DNA of 64,000 nucleotides from Eretmocerus hayati (lineage: Eukaryota > Arthropoda > Insecta > Hymenoptera > Aphelinidae). Within the stretch, counting starts at the first letter, position 1, and the number at the start of each line of letters is the position of its first letter. A program made the translations under genes and the position numbers. Under the pieces are notes generated by a model. It was given only the letters and a program-made list of their open reading frames with translations, was not told where the DNA came from and ran no database searches. Shown here in pieces: positions 40,447 through 54,731 of this stretch. The stretch is taken from the NCBI GenBank assembly GCA_029851415.1, contig CM056743.1, positions 72,747,186 to 72,811,185 on the forward strand, read 5' to 3'.

Positions 40447-41361
40447 AGCATTCATATCTCCGCCGGAAATTGCTCTGAGGGGATGATCGAAATAGATTCT
40501 GGGAGCAATAGATTAGCAATGATATATAAGCTTAGTCAGGTTCCTATGGGTCGACAAAAACTCAATGTTTGCGCTGGGTCCATATTGAACTCAGCACAAA
40601 TACTTATATCTCCGCCGGAAGTTGCTCTAAGGGGATGAGCAGAACGGATTCTGAGAGCGAAAAATTAGCAATAAAATATAAGCTTAAGGAGGTTCCGATA
40701 GGTCAGCGGAAATCCAATGTTTGTGCTGTGTCCACATTGAACTCAGCACGAGCACTCGTATCTCCGCCGGAAATTGCTCTGAGGGGATGATCACAGTAGA
40801 TTCTGGGAGCAATAAATTAGCAATGAAATTTCAGCTAAGTCAGGTTTCGATGGGTCGACAAGAACTCAATGTTTGTGCTGGGTCCACATTGAACTCAGCA
40901 CAAACACTCATATCTCCGCCGGAAGTTGCTCCGAGGGGATGATCAAAATAGATTCTGGGAGCAATAAATTAGCAATAAAATATAAGACAAGTCAGGTTCC
41001 GATAGGTTGGCGAGAACCCAATGTTTGTGCTGGGTCCACATTGAACTCAGCACAAGCACTCATATCTCCGCCGGGAATTGCTCTGAGGGGATGATCAAAA
41101 TAGATTCTGGGAGCAATAAATTAGCAATGAAATTTCAGCTAAGTCAGGTTTCGATGGGTCGTTAAAAACTCAATGTTTGCGCTTGGTCCACATTGAACTC
41201 AGCACAAGCACTCATATCTCCGCCGGAAATGGCTCTGAGGGGATGATCAAAATAGATTCTGGGAGCAATAAAGTAGCAATAAAATATAAGCTGAGTCGGG
41301 CTTCGATGGGTCGACAAAAACTCAATGTTTGTGCTGGGTCCACATTGAACTCAGCACGAGC
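40447..41361 (+). repeat. Tandem hexamer, unit 2 (912 bp)
   Basis: This is the second turn of the 912-bp hexamer and ends where GAGCATTC changes to GAGCACTC. Its GGGCTTCGATGGG near 41298 is a private substitution. Two turns only; I found no third. Confidence 0.87.
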
Positions 41362-42133
41362 ACTCATATCTCCGCCGGAAATTACTCTGAGGGGATGATC
41401 AGAACGGATTCTGGGAGCAATGAATTAGCAATAGAATATAAGACAAGTTGGGTTCCGATCGGTCAGCGGAAATCCAATGTTTGTGCTGAGTCCACATTGA
41501 ACTCAGCACAAGCACTCATATCTCCGCCGGGAATCGCTCTGAGGGGATGATCGAAGTAGATTCTGGGAGCAATGAATTAGCAATGAAATATCAGCTAAGT
41601 CAGGTTTCGATGGGTCGACAAAAACTCATTGTTTGCGCTGGGTCCACACTGAACTCAGCACGAACACTCATATCTCTGCCGGAAGTTGCTCTAAGGGGAT
41701 GATCAGAACGTATTCTGGGAGCAATGAATCAGCAATAGAATATAAGCTATGTCGGGTTCCGATCGGTCAGCATAAACCCAATGTTTGTGCTGGGTCCACA
41801 TTGAACTCAGCACAAGCACTCATATCTCCGCCGGGGAATGCTCTGAGGGGATGATCAAAACGGATTCTGAGAGCAATGAATCAGCAATAAAATGTAAGCT
41901 AGGTTAGGTTCTGATAGGTCAGCGGAAACCCATCGTTTGTGTCCGGTCCACATTGAACTCAGCACAAGCACTCATATCTCCGCCGGAAGTTGCTCCAAGG
42001 GGATGATCGCAACGGATTCTGAGAGCAATAAATTAGTAATAAAATATAAGCTAAGTCAGGTTTCGATGGGTCGACAAAAACTCAATGTTTGCGCTGAGTC
42101 CACATTGAACTCAGCACAAGCATTCATATCTCC

Positions 42134-43639
42134 GCCGGAAGTTGCTCTAAGGGGATGATCAGAACGGATTCTGGGAGCAATCAATTAGCAATGAAATTTA
42201 AGCTGAGTTAGGTTCCGATCGGTCAGCATAAACCCAATGTTTGTGCTGGGTCCACATTGAACTCAGCACAAGCACTTATATCTCCGCCGGGAAATGCTCT
42301 GAGGGGATGATCAAAATAGATTCTGGAAGCAATGAATTAGCAATGAAATATAAGCTAGGTCAGGTTTCGACGGGTCGACGAAAACTCGATGTTTGTGCTG
42401 TGTCGACATTGAACTCAGCACAAAAACTTATATCCCCGCCGGGAGTTGCTCTAAGGGGATGATCAGAACGGATTCTGAGAGCAATAAATTAGCAATAAAA
42501 TATGAGCTAAGTTAGGTTCCGATAGGTCGGCGAAAACCCAATGTTTGTGCCGGGTCCACATTGAACTCAGCACAAGCACTCAGATCTCCGCCGGAAATTG
42601 CCCTGAGGGGATGATCAAAATAGATCCTCGGAGCGATAAATTAGCAATGAAATTCCAGCGAAGTCAGGTTTCGATGGGTTCACAAAAACTTAATGTTTGC
42701 GCTGGGTCCACATTGAACTCAGCACAAACACTCATATCTCCGCCGGAAATCGCTCTGAGGGGATGATCAAAATAGATTCTGGGACCAATAAATTAGCAAT
42801 GAAATTTCAGTTAAGTCAGGTTTCGATGGGTCGACAAAAACTCAATGTTTGCGCTGGGTCCACATTGAACTCAGCACAAACACTTATATCTCCGCCGGAA
42901 GTTGCTCTAAGGAGATGAGCAGAACGGATTCCGAGAGCGATAAATTAACAATGGAATTTCAGCTGAGTTAGGTTCCGATAGTTCGGCGAAAACCCAATGT
43001 TTGTGTTGGGTCCTCATTGAACTCAGCACAAGCACTCATATCTCCGCCGGAATATACTCTGAGGGGATGATCAAAGTAGATTCTGGGAGCAATGAATTAG
43101 CAATGAAATATAAGCTAAGTCAGGTTTCGATGGGTCGACAAAATCTCAATGTTTGCGCTGGGTCCACATTGAACTCAGCACAAACACTCATATCTCCGCC
43201 GGAAGTTGCTCCGAGGGGATGATCAAAATAGATTCTGGGAGCAATAATTTAGCAATAGAATATGAGCTTAGTCAGGTTTCGATAGAATGGCGAGGAACCA
43301 ATGTTTGCGCTGGGTCCTCAATCGAACTCAGCACAAGCATTCATATCTCCGCGGGAAATTGCTCTCAGGGGATGAGAAACTAGATTCTGGGAGCAATAAA
43401 TTAGCAATGAAATTTCAGCTACGTCAGGTTTCGATGGGTCGACAAAAACTCAATGTTTGCGCTGGGTCCACATTGAACTCAGCACAAAAACTCATATCTC
43501 CGCCATAAGTTGCTCTAAGGGGATGATCGAAACGGATTCTGAGAGCAATGAATTAGCAATCAAATATGAGCTAAGTCAGCATTCGAATGGTCGACAAGAA
43601 CTCAATGTTTGTGCTGGGTCCACATTGAACTCAGCACAA
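42134..43639 (+). repeat. 1.5 kb block duplication, left copy
   Basis: This matches 45477-46982 at offset 3343 bp (22 monomers minus one base) over 1506 bp. Shared marks include TTTCGACGGGTCGACG near 42365, CTGTGTCGACATTG near 42398, GATCCTCGGAGCG near 42622, the GATAGAATGGCGAG variant at 43281 and TCCGCCATAAGTTGC near 43500. About a dozen or more substitutions distinguish the copies, so it is older than the 12.5 kb event. Confidence 0.85.
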
Positions 43640-44528
43640 GCACTGATATCTCCGCCGGAAATGGCTCTTAGGGGATGATCAAAATAGATTCTGGGAGCAA
43701 TAGATTAGCAATAATATATAAGCTGAGTGAGGTTCCCATGGGTCGACAAAAACTCAATGTTTGTGCTGGTCCACATTGAACTCAGCACAATCACTCAAAT
43801 CTCCGCCGGGAAATGCTCTGAGGGGATGATCAAAATGGATTCTGAGAGCAATGAATCAGCAATAAAATGTAAGCTAGGTTAGGTTCTGATAGGTCAGCGG
43901 AAACCCATCGTTTGTGTTGGGTCCACATTGAACTCAGCACAAGCACTCATATCTCCGCCGGAAGTTGCTCTAACGGGATGATCGAAACGGATTCTGAGAG
44001 CAATGAATTAGCAATGAAATATCAGCTAAGTCAGGTTTCGATGGGTCGACAAAAACTCAATGTTTGCGCTGGGTCCACATTGAACTCAGCACAAGCACTC
44101 ATATCTCCGCCGGAAATTGCTCTGAGGGGACCACCGAAATAGATTCTGGGAGCAATAGATTTGCAATAATATATAAGCTGAGTCAGGTTCCTATGGGTCG
44201 ACAAAAACTCAATGTTTGCGCTGGGTCCATATTGAACTCAGCACAAACACTCATATCTTTGCCGGGAGTTGCTCTAAGGGGATGATCAGAACGGATTCTG
44301 GGAGCAATGAATTAGCAATAGAATATAAGCTAAGTTGGGTTCCGATCGGTCAGCATAAACCCAATGTTTGTGCTGGGTCCACATTGAACTCACCATAAGC
44401 ACTCATATCTCCGCCGGAAGTTGCTCTAAGGGGATGAGCAGAACGGATTCTGAGAGCGATAAATTAGCAATAAAATATAAGCTAAGTGAGGTTCCGATAG
44501 GTCAGCGGAAATCCAATGTTTGTGCTGA
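43640..44528 (+). repeat. Satellite stretch between block duplications
   Basis: About six monomers of mixed A and B class. It includes a 151-bp unit (GCTGGTCCACATTG near 43766), a GGGGACCACCGAAATAG variant near 44127 and a TCTTTGCCGGGAG variant near 44256. Nothing other than satellite is present. Confidence 0.85.
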
Positions 44529-45655
44529 GTCCACATTGAACTCAGCACAAGCACTCATATCTCCGCCGGGGAATTCTCTGAGGGGATGATCAAAATCGAT
44601 TCTGGGAGCAATAAATTAGCAATGAAATATCAGCTGAGTCAGGTTCCCATGGGTCGACAAAAACTCAATGTTTGTGCTGGGTCCACATTGAACTCAGCAC
44701 AAGCACTCATATCTCCGCCGGGGAATGCTCTGAGGGGATGATCAAAACGGATTCTGAGAGCAATGAATCAGCAATAAAATGTAAGCTAGGTTAGGTTCTG
44801 ATAGGTCAGCGGAAACCCATCGTTTGTGTCCGGTCCACATTGAACTCAGCACAAGCACTCATATCTCCGCCGGAAGTTGCTCCAAGGGGATGATCGCAAC
44901 GGATTCTGAGAGCAATAAATTAGTAATAAAATATAAGCTAAGTCAGGTTTCGATGGGTCGACAAAAACTCAATGTTTGCGCTGAGTCCACATTGAACTCA
45001 GCACAAGCATTCATATCTCCGCCGGAAATTGCTCTGAGGGGATGATCGAAATAGATTCTGGGAGCAATAGATTAGCAATAATATATAAGCTGAGTCAGGT
45101 TCCTATGGGTCGACAAAAACTCAATGTTTGCGCTGGGTCCATATTGAACTCAGCACAAATACTCATATCTCCGCCGGAAGTTGCTCTAAGGGGATGAGCA
45201 GAACGGATTCTGAGAGCGAAACATTAGCAATAAAATATCAGCTAAGTGAGGTTCCGATAGGTCAGCGGAAATCCAATGTTCGTGCTGAGTCCACATTGAA
45301 CTCAGCACGAGCATTCGTATCACCGCCGGAAATTGCTCTGAGGGGATGATCAAAGTAGATTCTGGGAGCAATAAATTAGCAATAAAATATCAGCTAAGTC
45401 AGGTTTCGATGGGTCGACAAAAACTCAATGTTTGCACTGGGTCCACACTGAACTCAGCACAAACACTCATATCTCTGCCGGAAGTTGCTCTAAGGGGATG
45501 ATCAGAACGGATTCTGGGAGCAATCAATTAGCAATAAAATATAAGCTGAGTTAGGTTCCGATCGGTCAGCATAAACCCAATGTTTGTGCTGGGTCCACAT
45601 TGAACTCAGCACAAGCACTTATATCTCCGCCGGGAAATGCTCTGAGGGGATGATC
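44529..45655 (+). repeat. 1.1 kb block duplication, right copy
   Basis: This is the counterpart of 38298-39424. It ends where the next monomer changes to GATCAAAATAG here versus GATCGAAACGG on the left. Its right end overlaps the start of the 1.5 kb copy at 45477, so this region is a patchwork of two donors. Confidence 0.82.
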
Positions 45656-46982
45656 AAAATAGATTCTGGAAGCAATGAATTAGAAATGAAATATAAGCTA
45701 GGTCAGGTTTCGACGGGTCGACGAAAACTCGATGTTTGTGCTGTGTCGACATTGAACTCAGCACAAACACTTATATCCCCGCCGGGAGTTGCTCTAAGGG
45801 GATGATCAGAACGGATTCTGAGAGCAATAAATTAGCAATAAAATATGAGCTAAGTTAGGTTCCGATAGGTCGGCGAAAACCCAATGTTTGTGCTGGGTCC
45901 ACATTGAACTCAGCAAAAGCACTCATATCTCCGCCGGAAATTGCCCTGAGGGGATGATCAAAATAGATCCTCGGAGCGATAAATTAGCAATGAAATTCCA
46001 GCTAAGTCAGGTTTCGATGGGTCGACAAAAACTCAATGTTTGCGCTGGGTCCACATTGAACTCAGCACAAACACTCATATCTCCGCCGGAAATCGCTCTG
46101 AGGGGATGATCAAAATAGATTCTGCGACCAATAAATTAGCAATGAAATTTCAGCTAAGTCAGGTTTCGATGGGTCGACAAAAACTCAATGTTTGCGCTGG
46201 GTCCACATTGAACTCAGCACAAACACTTATATCTCCGCCGGAAGTTGCTCTAAGGAGATGAGCAGAACGGATTCCGAGAGCAATAAATTAACAATGGAAT
46301 TTCAGCTGAGTTAGGTTCCGATAGTTCGGCGAAAACCCAATGTTTGTGTTGGGTCCACATTGAACTCAGCACAAGCACTCATATCTCCGCCGGAATATAC
46401 TCTGAGGGGATGATCAAAGTAGATTCTGGGAGCAATGAATTAGCAATGAAATATAAGCTAAGTCAGGTTTCGATGGGTCGACAAAAACTCAATGTTTGCG
46501 CTGGGTCCACATTGAACTCAGCACAAACACTCATATCTCCGCCGGAAGTTGCTCCGAGGGGATGATCAAAATAGATTCTGGGAGCAATAATTTAGCAATA
46601 GAATATGAGCTTAGTCAGGTTTCGATAGAATGGCGAGAAACCAATGTTTGCGCTGGGTCCTCAATTGATCTCAGCACAAGCATTCATATCTCCGCGGGAA
46701 ATTGCTCTCAGGGGATGAGAAACTAGATTCTGGGAGCAATAAATTAGCAATGAAATTTCAGCTACGTCAGGTTTCGATGGGTCGACAAAAACTCAATGTT
46801 TGCGCTGGGTCCACATTGAACTCAGCACAAAAACTCATATCTCCGCCATAAGTTGCTCTAAGGGGATGATCGAAACGGATTCTGAGAGCAATGAATTAGC
46901 AATGAAATATAAGCTAAGTCAGCATTCGAATGGTCGACAAGATCTCAATGTTTGTGCTGGGTCCACATTGAACTCAGCACAA
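45477..46982 (+). repeat. 1.5 kb block duplication, right copy
   Basis: This is the counterpart of 42134-43639. It diverges where CAGCACAA is followed by AC here and GC on the left. It carries the seventh GATAGAATGGCGAG variant at 46624. Confidence 0.85.
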
Positions 46983-49900
46983 ACACTCATATCTCCGCGG
47001 GAAGTTGCTCCGAGGGGATGATCAAAATAGATTCTGGGAGCAATAAATTAGCCATAGAATATAAGCTAAGTCAGACTTCGATAGGTTGGCGAGAACCCAA
47101 TGTTTGTGCTGGGTCCACATTGAACTCAGCACAAGCACTGATATCTCCGCCGGAAATGGCTCTTAGGGGATGATCAAAATAGATTCTGGGAGCAATGAAT
47201 TAGCAATAATATATAAGCTGAGTCAGGTTCCTATGGGTCGACAAAAACTCAATGTTTGTGCTGGGTCCACATTGAACTCAGCACAAGCACTCATATCTCC
47301 GCCGGAAATTGCTCTTGGAGGATGATCAGAGTAGATTCCGGGAGCAATAACTTAGCAATAAAATATAAGCTAAGTCAGGTTTCGATGGGTCGACAAAAAC
47401 TCAATGTTTGCGCTGGGTCCACATTGAACTCGGCACAAATACTTATATCTCCGCCGGAAGTTGCTCTAAGGGGATTAGCAGAACGGATTCTGAGAGCGAT
47501 AAATTAGCAATAAAATATAAGCTAAGTTAGGTTCCGATAGGTCGGCGGAAACCCAATGTTTGTGCTGGGTCCACATTGAACTCAGCACAAGCACTCATAT
47601 CTCCGCCGGAAATTGCTCTGAGGGGATGATCAAAATAGATTCTGGGAGCAATAAATTAGCAATGAAATTTCAGCTAAGTCAGGTTCCGATGGGTCGACAA
47701 AAACTCAATGTTTGTGCTGGGTCCACATTGAACTCAGCACAAACACTCATATCTCCGCCGGAAGTTGCTCCGAGGGGATGATCAAAATAGATTCTGGGAG
47801 CAATAAATCAGCGATAAAATATGAGCTTAGTCAGCATTCGATGGGTCGACAAGAACTCAATGTTTTTTGCTGTGTCCAAATTGAACTCAGCACAAACACT
47901 TATATCTCCGCCGGAAGTTGCTCTAAGGGGATGAGCAGAACGGATTCTGAGAGCAATAAATTAGCAATAAAATATAAGCTAAGTTAGGTTCCGATAGTTC
48001 GGCGAAAATCCAATGTTTGTGTTGGGTCCACATTGAACTCAGCACAAGCACTCATATCTCCGCCGGAAATTGCTCTGGAGGGGATGATCAAAATAGATTC
48101 TGGGAGCAATGAATCAGCAATGAAATTTCAGCTAAGTCAGGTTTCGATGGGTCGACAAAAACTCAATGTTTGCGCTGGGTCCACATTGAACTCAGCACAA
48201 GCCCTCATATCTCCGCCGGAAGTTGCTCTAAGGGGATGATCAGAACGGATTCTGGGAGCAATGAATTAGCAATAGAATATAAGCTAAGTTGGGTTCCGAT
48301 CGGTCAGCATAAACCCAATGTTTGTGCTGGGTCAACATTAAACTCAGCACAAGCACTCATATCTCCGCCGGAAGTTGCTCTAAGGGGATGAGCAGAACGG
48401 ATTCTGAGAGCGATAAATTAGCAATAAAATATAAGCTAAGTGAGGTTCCGATAGGTCAGCGGAAATCCAATGTTTGTGCTGAGTCCACATTGAACTCAGC
48501 ACAAGCACTCATATCTCCGCCGGGAATCGCTCTGAGGGGATGATCAAAGAAGATTCTGGGAGCAATAAATTAGGAATGAAATATCAGCTAAGTCAGGTTT
48601 CGATGGGTCGACAAAAACTCAATGTTTGCGCTGGGTCCACACTGAACTCAGCACAAACACTCATATCTCTGCCGGAAGTTGCTCTAAGGGGATGATCAGA
48701 ACGGATTCTGGGAGCAATGAATTAGCAATAGAATATAAGCTAAGTTGGGTTCCGATCGGTCAGCATGAACCCAATGTTTGTGCTGGGTCCACATTGAACT
48801 CAGCACAAGCACTCATATCTCCGCCGGGGAATGCTCTGAGGGGATGATCAAAATAGATTCTGGGAGCAATAAATTAGCAATGAATTATCAGCTAAGTCAG
48901 GTTTCGATGGGTCGACAGAAACTCAATGTTTGCGCTGAGTCAGCATTGAACTCAGCACACGCATTCATATCTCCGCCTGAAATTGCTCTGAGGGGATGAT
49001 CGAAATAGATTCTGGGAGCAATAGATTAGCAATAATATATAAGCTGAGTCAGGTTCCTATGGGTCGACAAAAACTCAATGTTTGTGCTGGGTCCATATTG
49101 AACTCAGCACAAACGCTCATATCTTTGCCGGAAGTCGCTCTAAGGGGATGATCAGAACGGATTCTGGGAGCAATGAATTAGCAATAGAATATAAGCTAAG
49201 TTGGGTTCCGATCGGTCAGCATAAACCCAATGTTTGTGCTGGGTCCACATTGAACTCAGCACAAGCACTCATATCTCCGCCGGGGAATGATCTGAGGGGA
49301 TGATCAAAATAGATTCTGGGAGCAATAAATTAGCAATGAAATATCAGCTAAGTCAGGTTTCGATGGGTCGACAAAAACTCAATGTTTGCGCTGGGTCCAC
49401 ACTGAACTCAGCACAAGCACTCATATCTCCGCCGGAAATTGCTCTGAGGGGATGATCGAAATAGATTCTGGGAGCAATAGATTAGCAATAATATATGAGC
49501 TGAGTCAGGTTCCCATGGGTCGACAAAAACTCAATGTTTGTGCTGGTCCACATTGAACTCATTACAAGCACTCAAATCTCCGCCGGGAAATGCTCTAAGG
49601 GGATGATCAAAACGGATTCTGAGAGCAATGAATCAGCAATAAAATGTAAGCTAGGTTAGGTTCTGATAGGTCACCGGAAACCCATCGTTTGTGTTGGGTC
49701 CACATTGAACTCAGCACAAGCACTCATATCTCCGCCGGAAGTTGCTCCAAGGGGATGATCGAAACGGATTCTGAGAGAAATAAATTAGCAATGAAATATC
49801 AGCTAAGTCAGGTTCGATGGGTCGACAAAAACTCAATGTTTGCGCTGGGTCCACATCGAACTCAGACCAAGCACTCATATCTCCGCCGGAGATTGCTCTG

Positions 49901-50950
49901 AGGGGACGATCGAAATAGATTCTGGGAGCAATAGATTTGCAATAATATATAAGCTGAGTCAGGTTCCTATGGGTCGACAAAAACTCAATGTTTGCGCTGG
50001 GTCCATATTGAACTCAGCACAAACACTCATATCTTTGCCGGAAGTTGCTCTAAGGGGATGATCAGAACGGATTCTGGGAGCAATGAATTAGCAATAGAAT
50101 ATAAGCTAAGTTGGGTTCCGATCGGTCAACATAAACCCAATGTTTGTGCTGGGTCCACATTGAACTCACGGAGCACTCATATCTCCGCCGGAAGTTGCTC
50201 TAAGGGAATGAGCAGAACGGATTCTGAGAGCGATAAATTAGCAATAAAATATAAGCTAAGTGAGGTTCCGATAGGTCAGCGGAAATCCAATGTTTGTGCT
50301 GAGTCCACATTGAACTCAGCACAAGCACTCATATCTCCGCCGGGAATCGCTCTGAGGGGATGAACGAAGTAGATTCTGGGAGCAATAAATTGGCAATGAA
50401 ATATCAGCTAAGTCAGGTTTCGATGGGTCGACAAAAACTCAATGTTTGCGCTGGGTCCACACTGAACTCAGCACAAACACTCATATCTCTGCCGGAAGTT
50501 GCTCTAAGGGGATGATCAGGACGGATTCTGGGAGCAATGAATTAGCAATAGAATATAAGCTAAGTTGGGTTCCGATCGGTCAGCATAAACCCAATGTTTG
50601 TGCTGGGTCCACATTGAACTCAGCACAAGCACTCATATCTCCGCCGGGCAATGCTCTGAGGGGATGATCAAAATAGATTCTGGGAGCAATAAATTAGCAA
50701 TGGAATATCAGCTAAGTCAGGTTCCCATGGGTCGACAAAAACTCAATGTTTGTGCTGGGTCCACATTGAACTCAGCACAAGCACTCATATCTCCGCCGGA
50801 AGTTGCTCCAAGGGGATGATCGGAACGGATTCTGAGAGGAATAAATTAGTAATAAAATATAAGCTAAGTCAGGTTTCGATGGGTCGACAAAAACTCAATG
50901 TTTGCGCTGAGTCAGCATTGAACTCAGCACAAGCATTCATATCTCCGCCG
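46983..50950 (+). repeat. Mixed A/B satellite segment
   Basis: About 26 monomers resembling, in pieces, several other blocks: 46983-47830 resembles the left edge and 13-14 kb, and 48150-50900 resembles 15.6-16.9 kb. Length variants seen are an extra T in ATGTTTTTTGCTG near 47861, a 153-bp unit (CTCTGGAGGGG) near 48076, a 151-bp GCTGGTCC unit near 49542, a lost T in AGGTTCGATGGG near 49812, and ACTCACGGAGCACTC, two bases short and disrupting the dyad, near 50164. No gene or foreign insert is present. Confidence 0.85.
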
Positions 50951-52494
50951 GCAATCGCTCTGAGGGGATAATCAAAATAGATTCTGGGAGCAATGAATCA
51001 ACAATAAAATATAAGCTAAGTCAGGTTTCGATGGGTCGCCAAAAACTCAATGTTTGTCCTGGGTCCACATGGAACTCAGCACAAACACTCATATCTCCGC
51101 CGGAAGTTGCTCTAAGGGGATGATCAAAACGGATTCTGAGAGCAATAAATCAGCAATGAAATATAAGCTAAGTTAGGTTCCGATAGGTCAGCGAAAATCC
51201 AATGTTTGTGCTGAGTCCACATTGAACTCAGCACATGCACTCACATCTCCGCCGGAAATTGCTCTGAGGGGATGATCAAAACGGATTCTGAGAGCGATAA
51301 ATCAGCAATGGAATATCAGCTAAGTCAGGTTTCGATGGGTCGTCAAAAACTCAATGTTCGCGCTGGGTCCACATTGAACTCAGCACAGACACTCATATCT
51401 CCACCGGAAATTGCTCTGAGGGGATGATCCAAACGGATTCTGAGAGCAATAAATTAGCAATGGAATATAAGCTAAGTTAGGTTCCGATCGGTCAGCACAA
51501 ACCCAATGTTTGTGCTGGGTCCACATTGAACTCAGCACAAGCACTCATATCTCGACCGGGAATGGCTCCGAGGGGATGATCAAAATAGATTCTGGGAGCA
51601 ATGAATCAGCGATGAAATATAAGCTAAGTCAGGTTTCGATGGGTCGACAAAGACTGAATGTTTGTGCTGGGTCCACATTGGACTCAGCACAAGCACTCAT
51701 ATCTCCGCCGGAAGTTGCTCCAAGGGGATGATCGAAACGGATTCTGAGAGCAATGAATTAGCAATGAAATATCAGCTAAGTCAGGTTTCGATGGGTCGAC
51801 AAAAACTCAATGTTTCTGCTGGTCCACATTGAACTCAGCACAAGCACTCAAATCTCCGCCGGGAAATGCTCTGAGGGGATGATCAAAACGGATTCTGAGA
51901 GCGATGAATTAGCAATAAAATCTAAGCTAAGTTAGGGTCCGATAGGTAGGCGAAAACCCAATGTCTGTGCTGGGTCCACATTGAACTCAGCACAAGCACT
52001 CATATCTCCACCGGGAATTGCTCTGAGGGGATGATCCAAACGGATTCTGAGAGCAATAAATTAGCATGGGAATATCAGCTAAGTCAGATTTCGATGGGTC
52101 GTCAAAAACTCAATGTTTGCACTGGGTCCACATTGAACTCAGCACAAACACTCATATCTCTGCCGGGAGTTGCTCTAAGGGGATGATCAGAACGGATTCT
52201 GGGAGCAATAAATTAGCAATAGAATATAAGCTAAGTTAGGTTCCGATCGGTCAGCATAAACCCAATGTTTGTGCTGGGTCCACATTGAACTCAGCACAAG
52301 CACTCATATCTCCGCCGGGGAATGCTCTGAGGGGATGATCAAAATAGATTCTGGAAGCAATGAAGAAGCAATAAAATATAAGCTAAGTCAGGTTTCGACG
52401 GGTCGACGAAAACTCGATGTTTGTGCTGTGTCGACATTGGACTCAGCACGAACACTTATATCTCCGCCGGGAGTTGCTCTAAGGGGATGATCAG

Positions 52495-54731
52495 AACGGA
52501 TTCTGAGGGCAATAAAGTGGCAATGGAATATAAGCTAAGTCAGGTTTCGATGGGTTGACAAAAACTCAATGTTTGTGCTGGGTCCACATTGAACTCAGCA
52601 CAAGCATTCATATCTCCGCCGGAAATCGCTCTGAGGGGATAATCAAAATGTATTCTGGGAGCAATGAATCAGCAATAAAATATAAGCTAAGTCAGGTTTG
52701 GATGGGTCGCCAAAAACTCTATGTTTGTCCTGGGTCCACATGGAACTCAGCACAAACACTCATATCTCCGCCGGAAGTTGCTCTAAGGGGATGATCAAAA
52801 CGGATTCTGAGAGCAATAAATTAGAAATGAAATATGAGCTAAGTTAGGTTCCGATAGGTCAGCGAAAATCCAATGTTTGTGCTGAGTCCACATTGAACTC
52901 AGCACAAGCACTCATATCTCCGCCGGGAATTGCTCTGAGGGGATGATCAAAACGGATTCTGAGAGCAATAAATTAGCAATGGAATATCAGCTAAGTCAGG
53001 TTTCGATGGGTCGTCAAAAACTCAATGTTTGCGCTGGGTCCACATTGAACTCAGCACAAACACTCAGTCTCCGCTGGAAGTTGCTCTGAGGGGATGATCA
53101 AAACGGATTCTGAGAGCGATGAATTAGCAATGAAATCTGAGCTAAGTTAGGGTCCGATAGGTAGTCGAAAACCCAATGTTTGTGCTGGGTCCACATTGAA
53201 ATCAGCACAAACACTCATATCTCCGCCGGAAGTTGCTCTAAGGGGATGATCAAAACGGATTCTGAGAGCGATGAATTAGCAATGAAATATAAGCTAAGTT
53301 AGGTTCCGATAGGTCAGCGAAAATCCAATGTTTGTGCTGAGTCCACATTGAACTCATCACAAGCACTCATATCTCCGCCGGGAATTGCTCTGAGGGGATG
53401 ATCAAAACGGATTCAGGGAGCAATAAATTAGCAATAGAATAGAGGCTAAGTCAGGTTTCGATGGGTCGACGATATCTCGATGTTTGTGCTGGGTCCACAT
53501 TGAGCTCAGCACAAAAACTCACATCTCCGCCGGAAGATGCTCTGAGGGGATGATCAAAACGGATTCTGAGAGCGATGAATTAGCAATAGAATATAAGCTA
53601 GGTTAGGTTCCGATAGGTCAGCGGAAACCCAATGTTTGTGCTGGGTCCACATTGAACTCAGCACAAGTATTCATATCTCCGCCGGCAATCGCTCTGAGGG
53701 AATAATCAAAATAGATTCTGGGAGCAATGAATCAGCAATAAAATATAAGCTAAGTCAGGTTTCGATGGGTCGCCAGGAACACAATGTTTGTCCTGGGTCC
53801 ACATGGAACTCAGCACAAATACTCATATCTCCGCCGGAAGTTGCTCTAAGGGGATGATCAAAACGGATTCTGAGAGCAATAAATTAGCGATAAAATATAA
53901 GCTAAGTTAGGTTCCGATAGGTCGGCGAAAACCCAATGTTTGTGCTGGGTCCCTATTGAACTCAGCACAAGCACTCATATCTCTGCCGGAAATTGCTCTG
54001 AGGGGATGATCGAAATAGATTCTGGGAGCGATAAATTAGCAATGAAATTTCAGCTAAGTCAGGTTTCGATGGGTGACAAAAACTCAATGTTAGCGCTGGG
54101 TCCACATGGAACTCAGCACAAACACTCATATCTCTGCCGGAAGTTGCTCTAAGGGGATGATCAGAACGGATTCTGGGAGCAATAAATTAGCAATAGAATA
54201 TAAGCTCAGTTAGGTTCCGATTGGTCAGCATAAACCCAATGTTTGTGCTGGGTCCACATTGAACTCAGCACAAGCACTCATATCTCCGCCGGGAATGGCT
54301 CCGAGGGGATGATCAGAATAGATTCTGGGAGCAATAAATTAGCGATGAAATATAAGCTAAGTCAGGTTTCGATTGGTCGACAAAAACTAAATGTTTGTGC
54401 TGGGTCCACATTGAATTCAGCACAAGCACTCATATCTCCGCCGGGGAATGCTCTGAGGGGATGATCAAAATAGATTCTGGAAGAAATGAATAAGCAATAG
54501 AATATAAGCTAAGTCAGGTTTCGACGGGTCGACGAAAACTCGATGTTTGTGCTGTGTCGACATTGGACTCAGCACAAACACTTATATCTCCGCCGGGAGT
54601 TGCTCTAACGGGATGATCAGAACGGATTCTGAGAGCAATAAATTGGCAATGGAATATAAGCTAAGTCAGGTTTCGATGGGTTGACAAAAACTCAATGTTT
54701 GTGCTGGGTCCACATTGAACTCAGCACAAGC
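52495..54731 (+). repeat. 3038-bp higher-order repeat, first turn (matched part)
   Basis: This matches 55533-57769 at offset 3038 bp (20 monomers minus 2 bp) over 2237 bp, with about seven substitutions noted by eye. The period is 20 monomers; the last 801 bp of the first turn (54732-55532) have no counterpart after 57769. Inner marks are GATGGGTTGACAAAAAC near 52549, GTCCGATAGGTAGTCG near 53152 and GACGATATCTCGATG near 53468. Confidence 0.9.

Noticed and set aside
49992..50363. A 123-codon open frame as a possible real gene
   Set aside because: It is longer only because ACTCACGGAGCACTC near 50164 is two bases shorter than usual and shifts the frame past the normal stop; the sequence is ordinary satellite.
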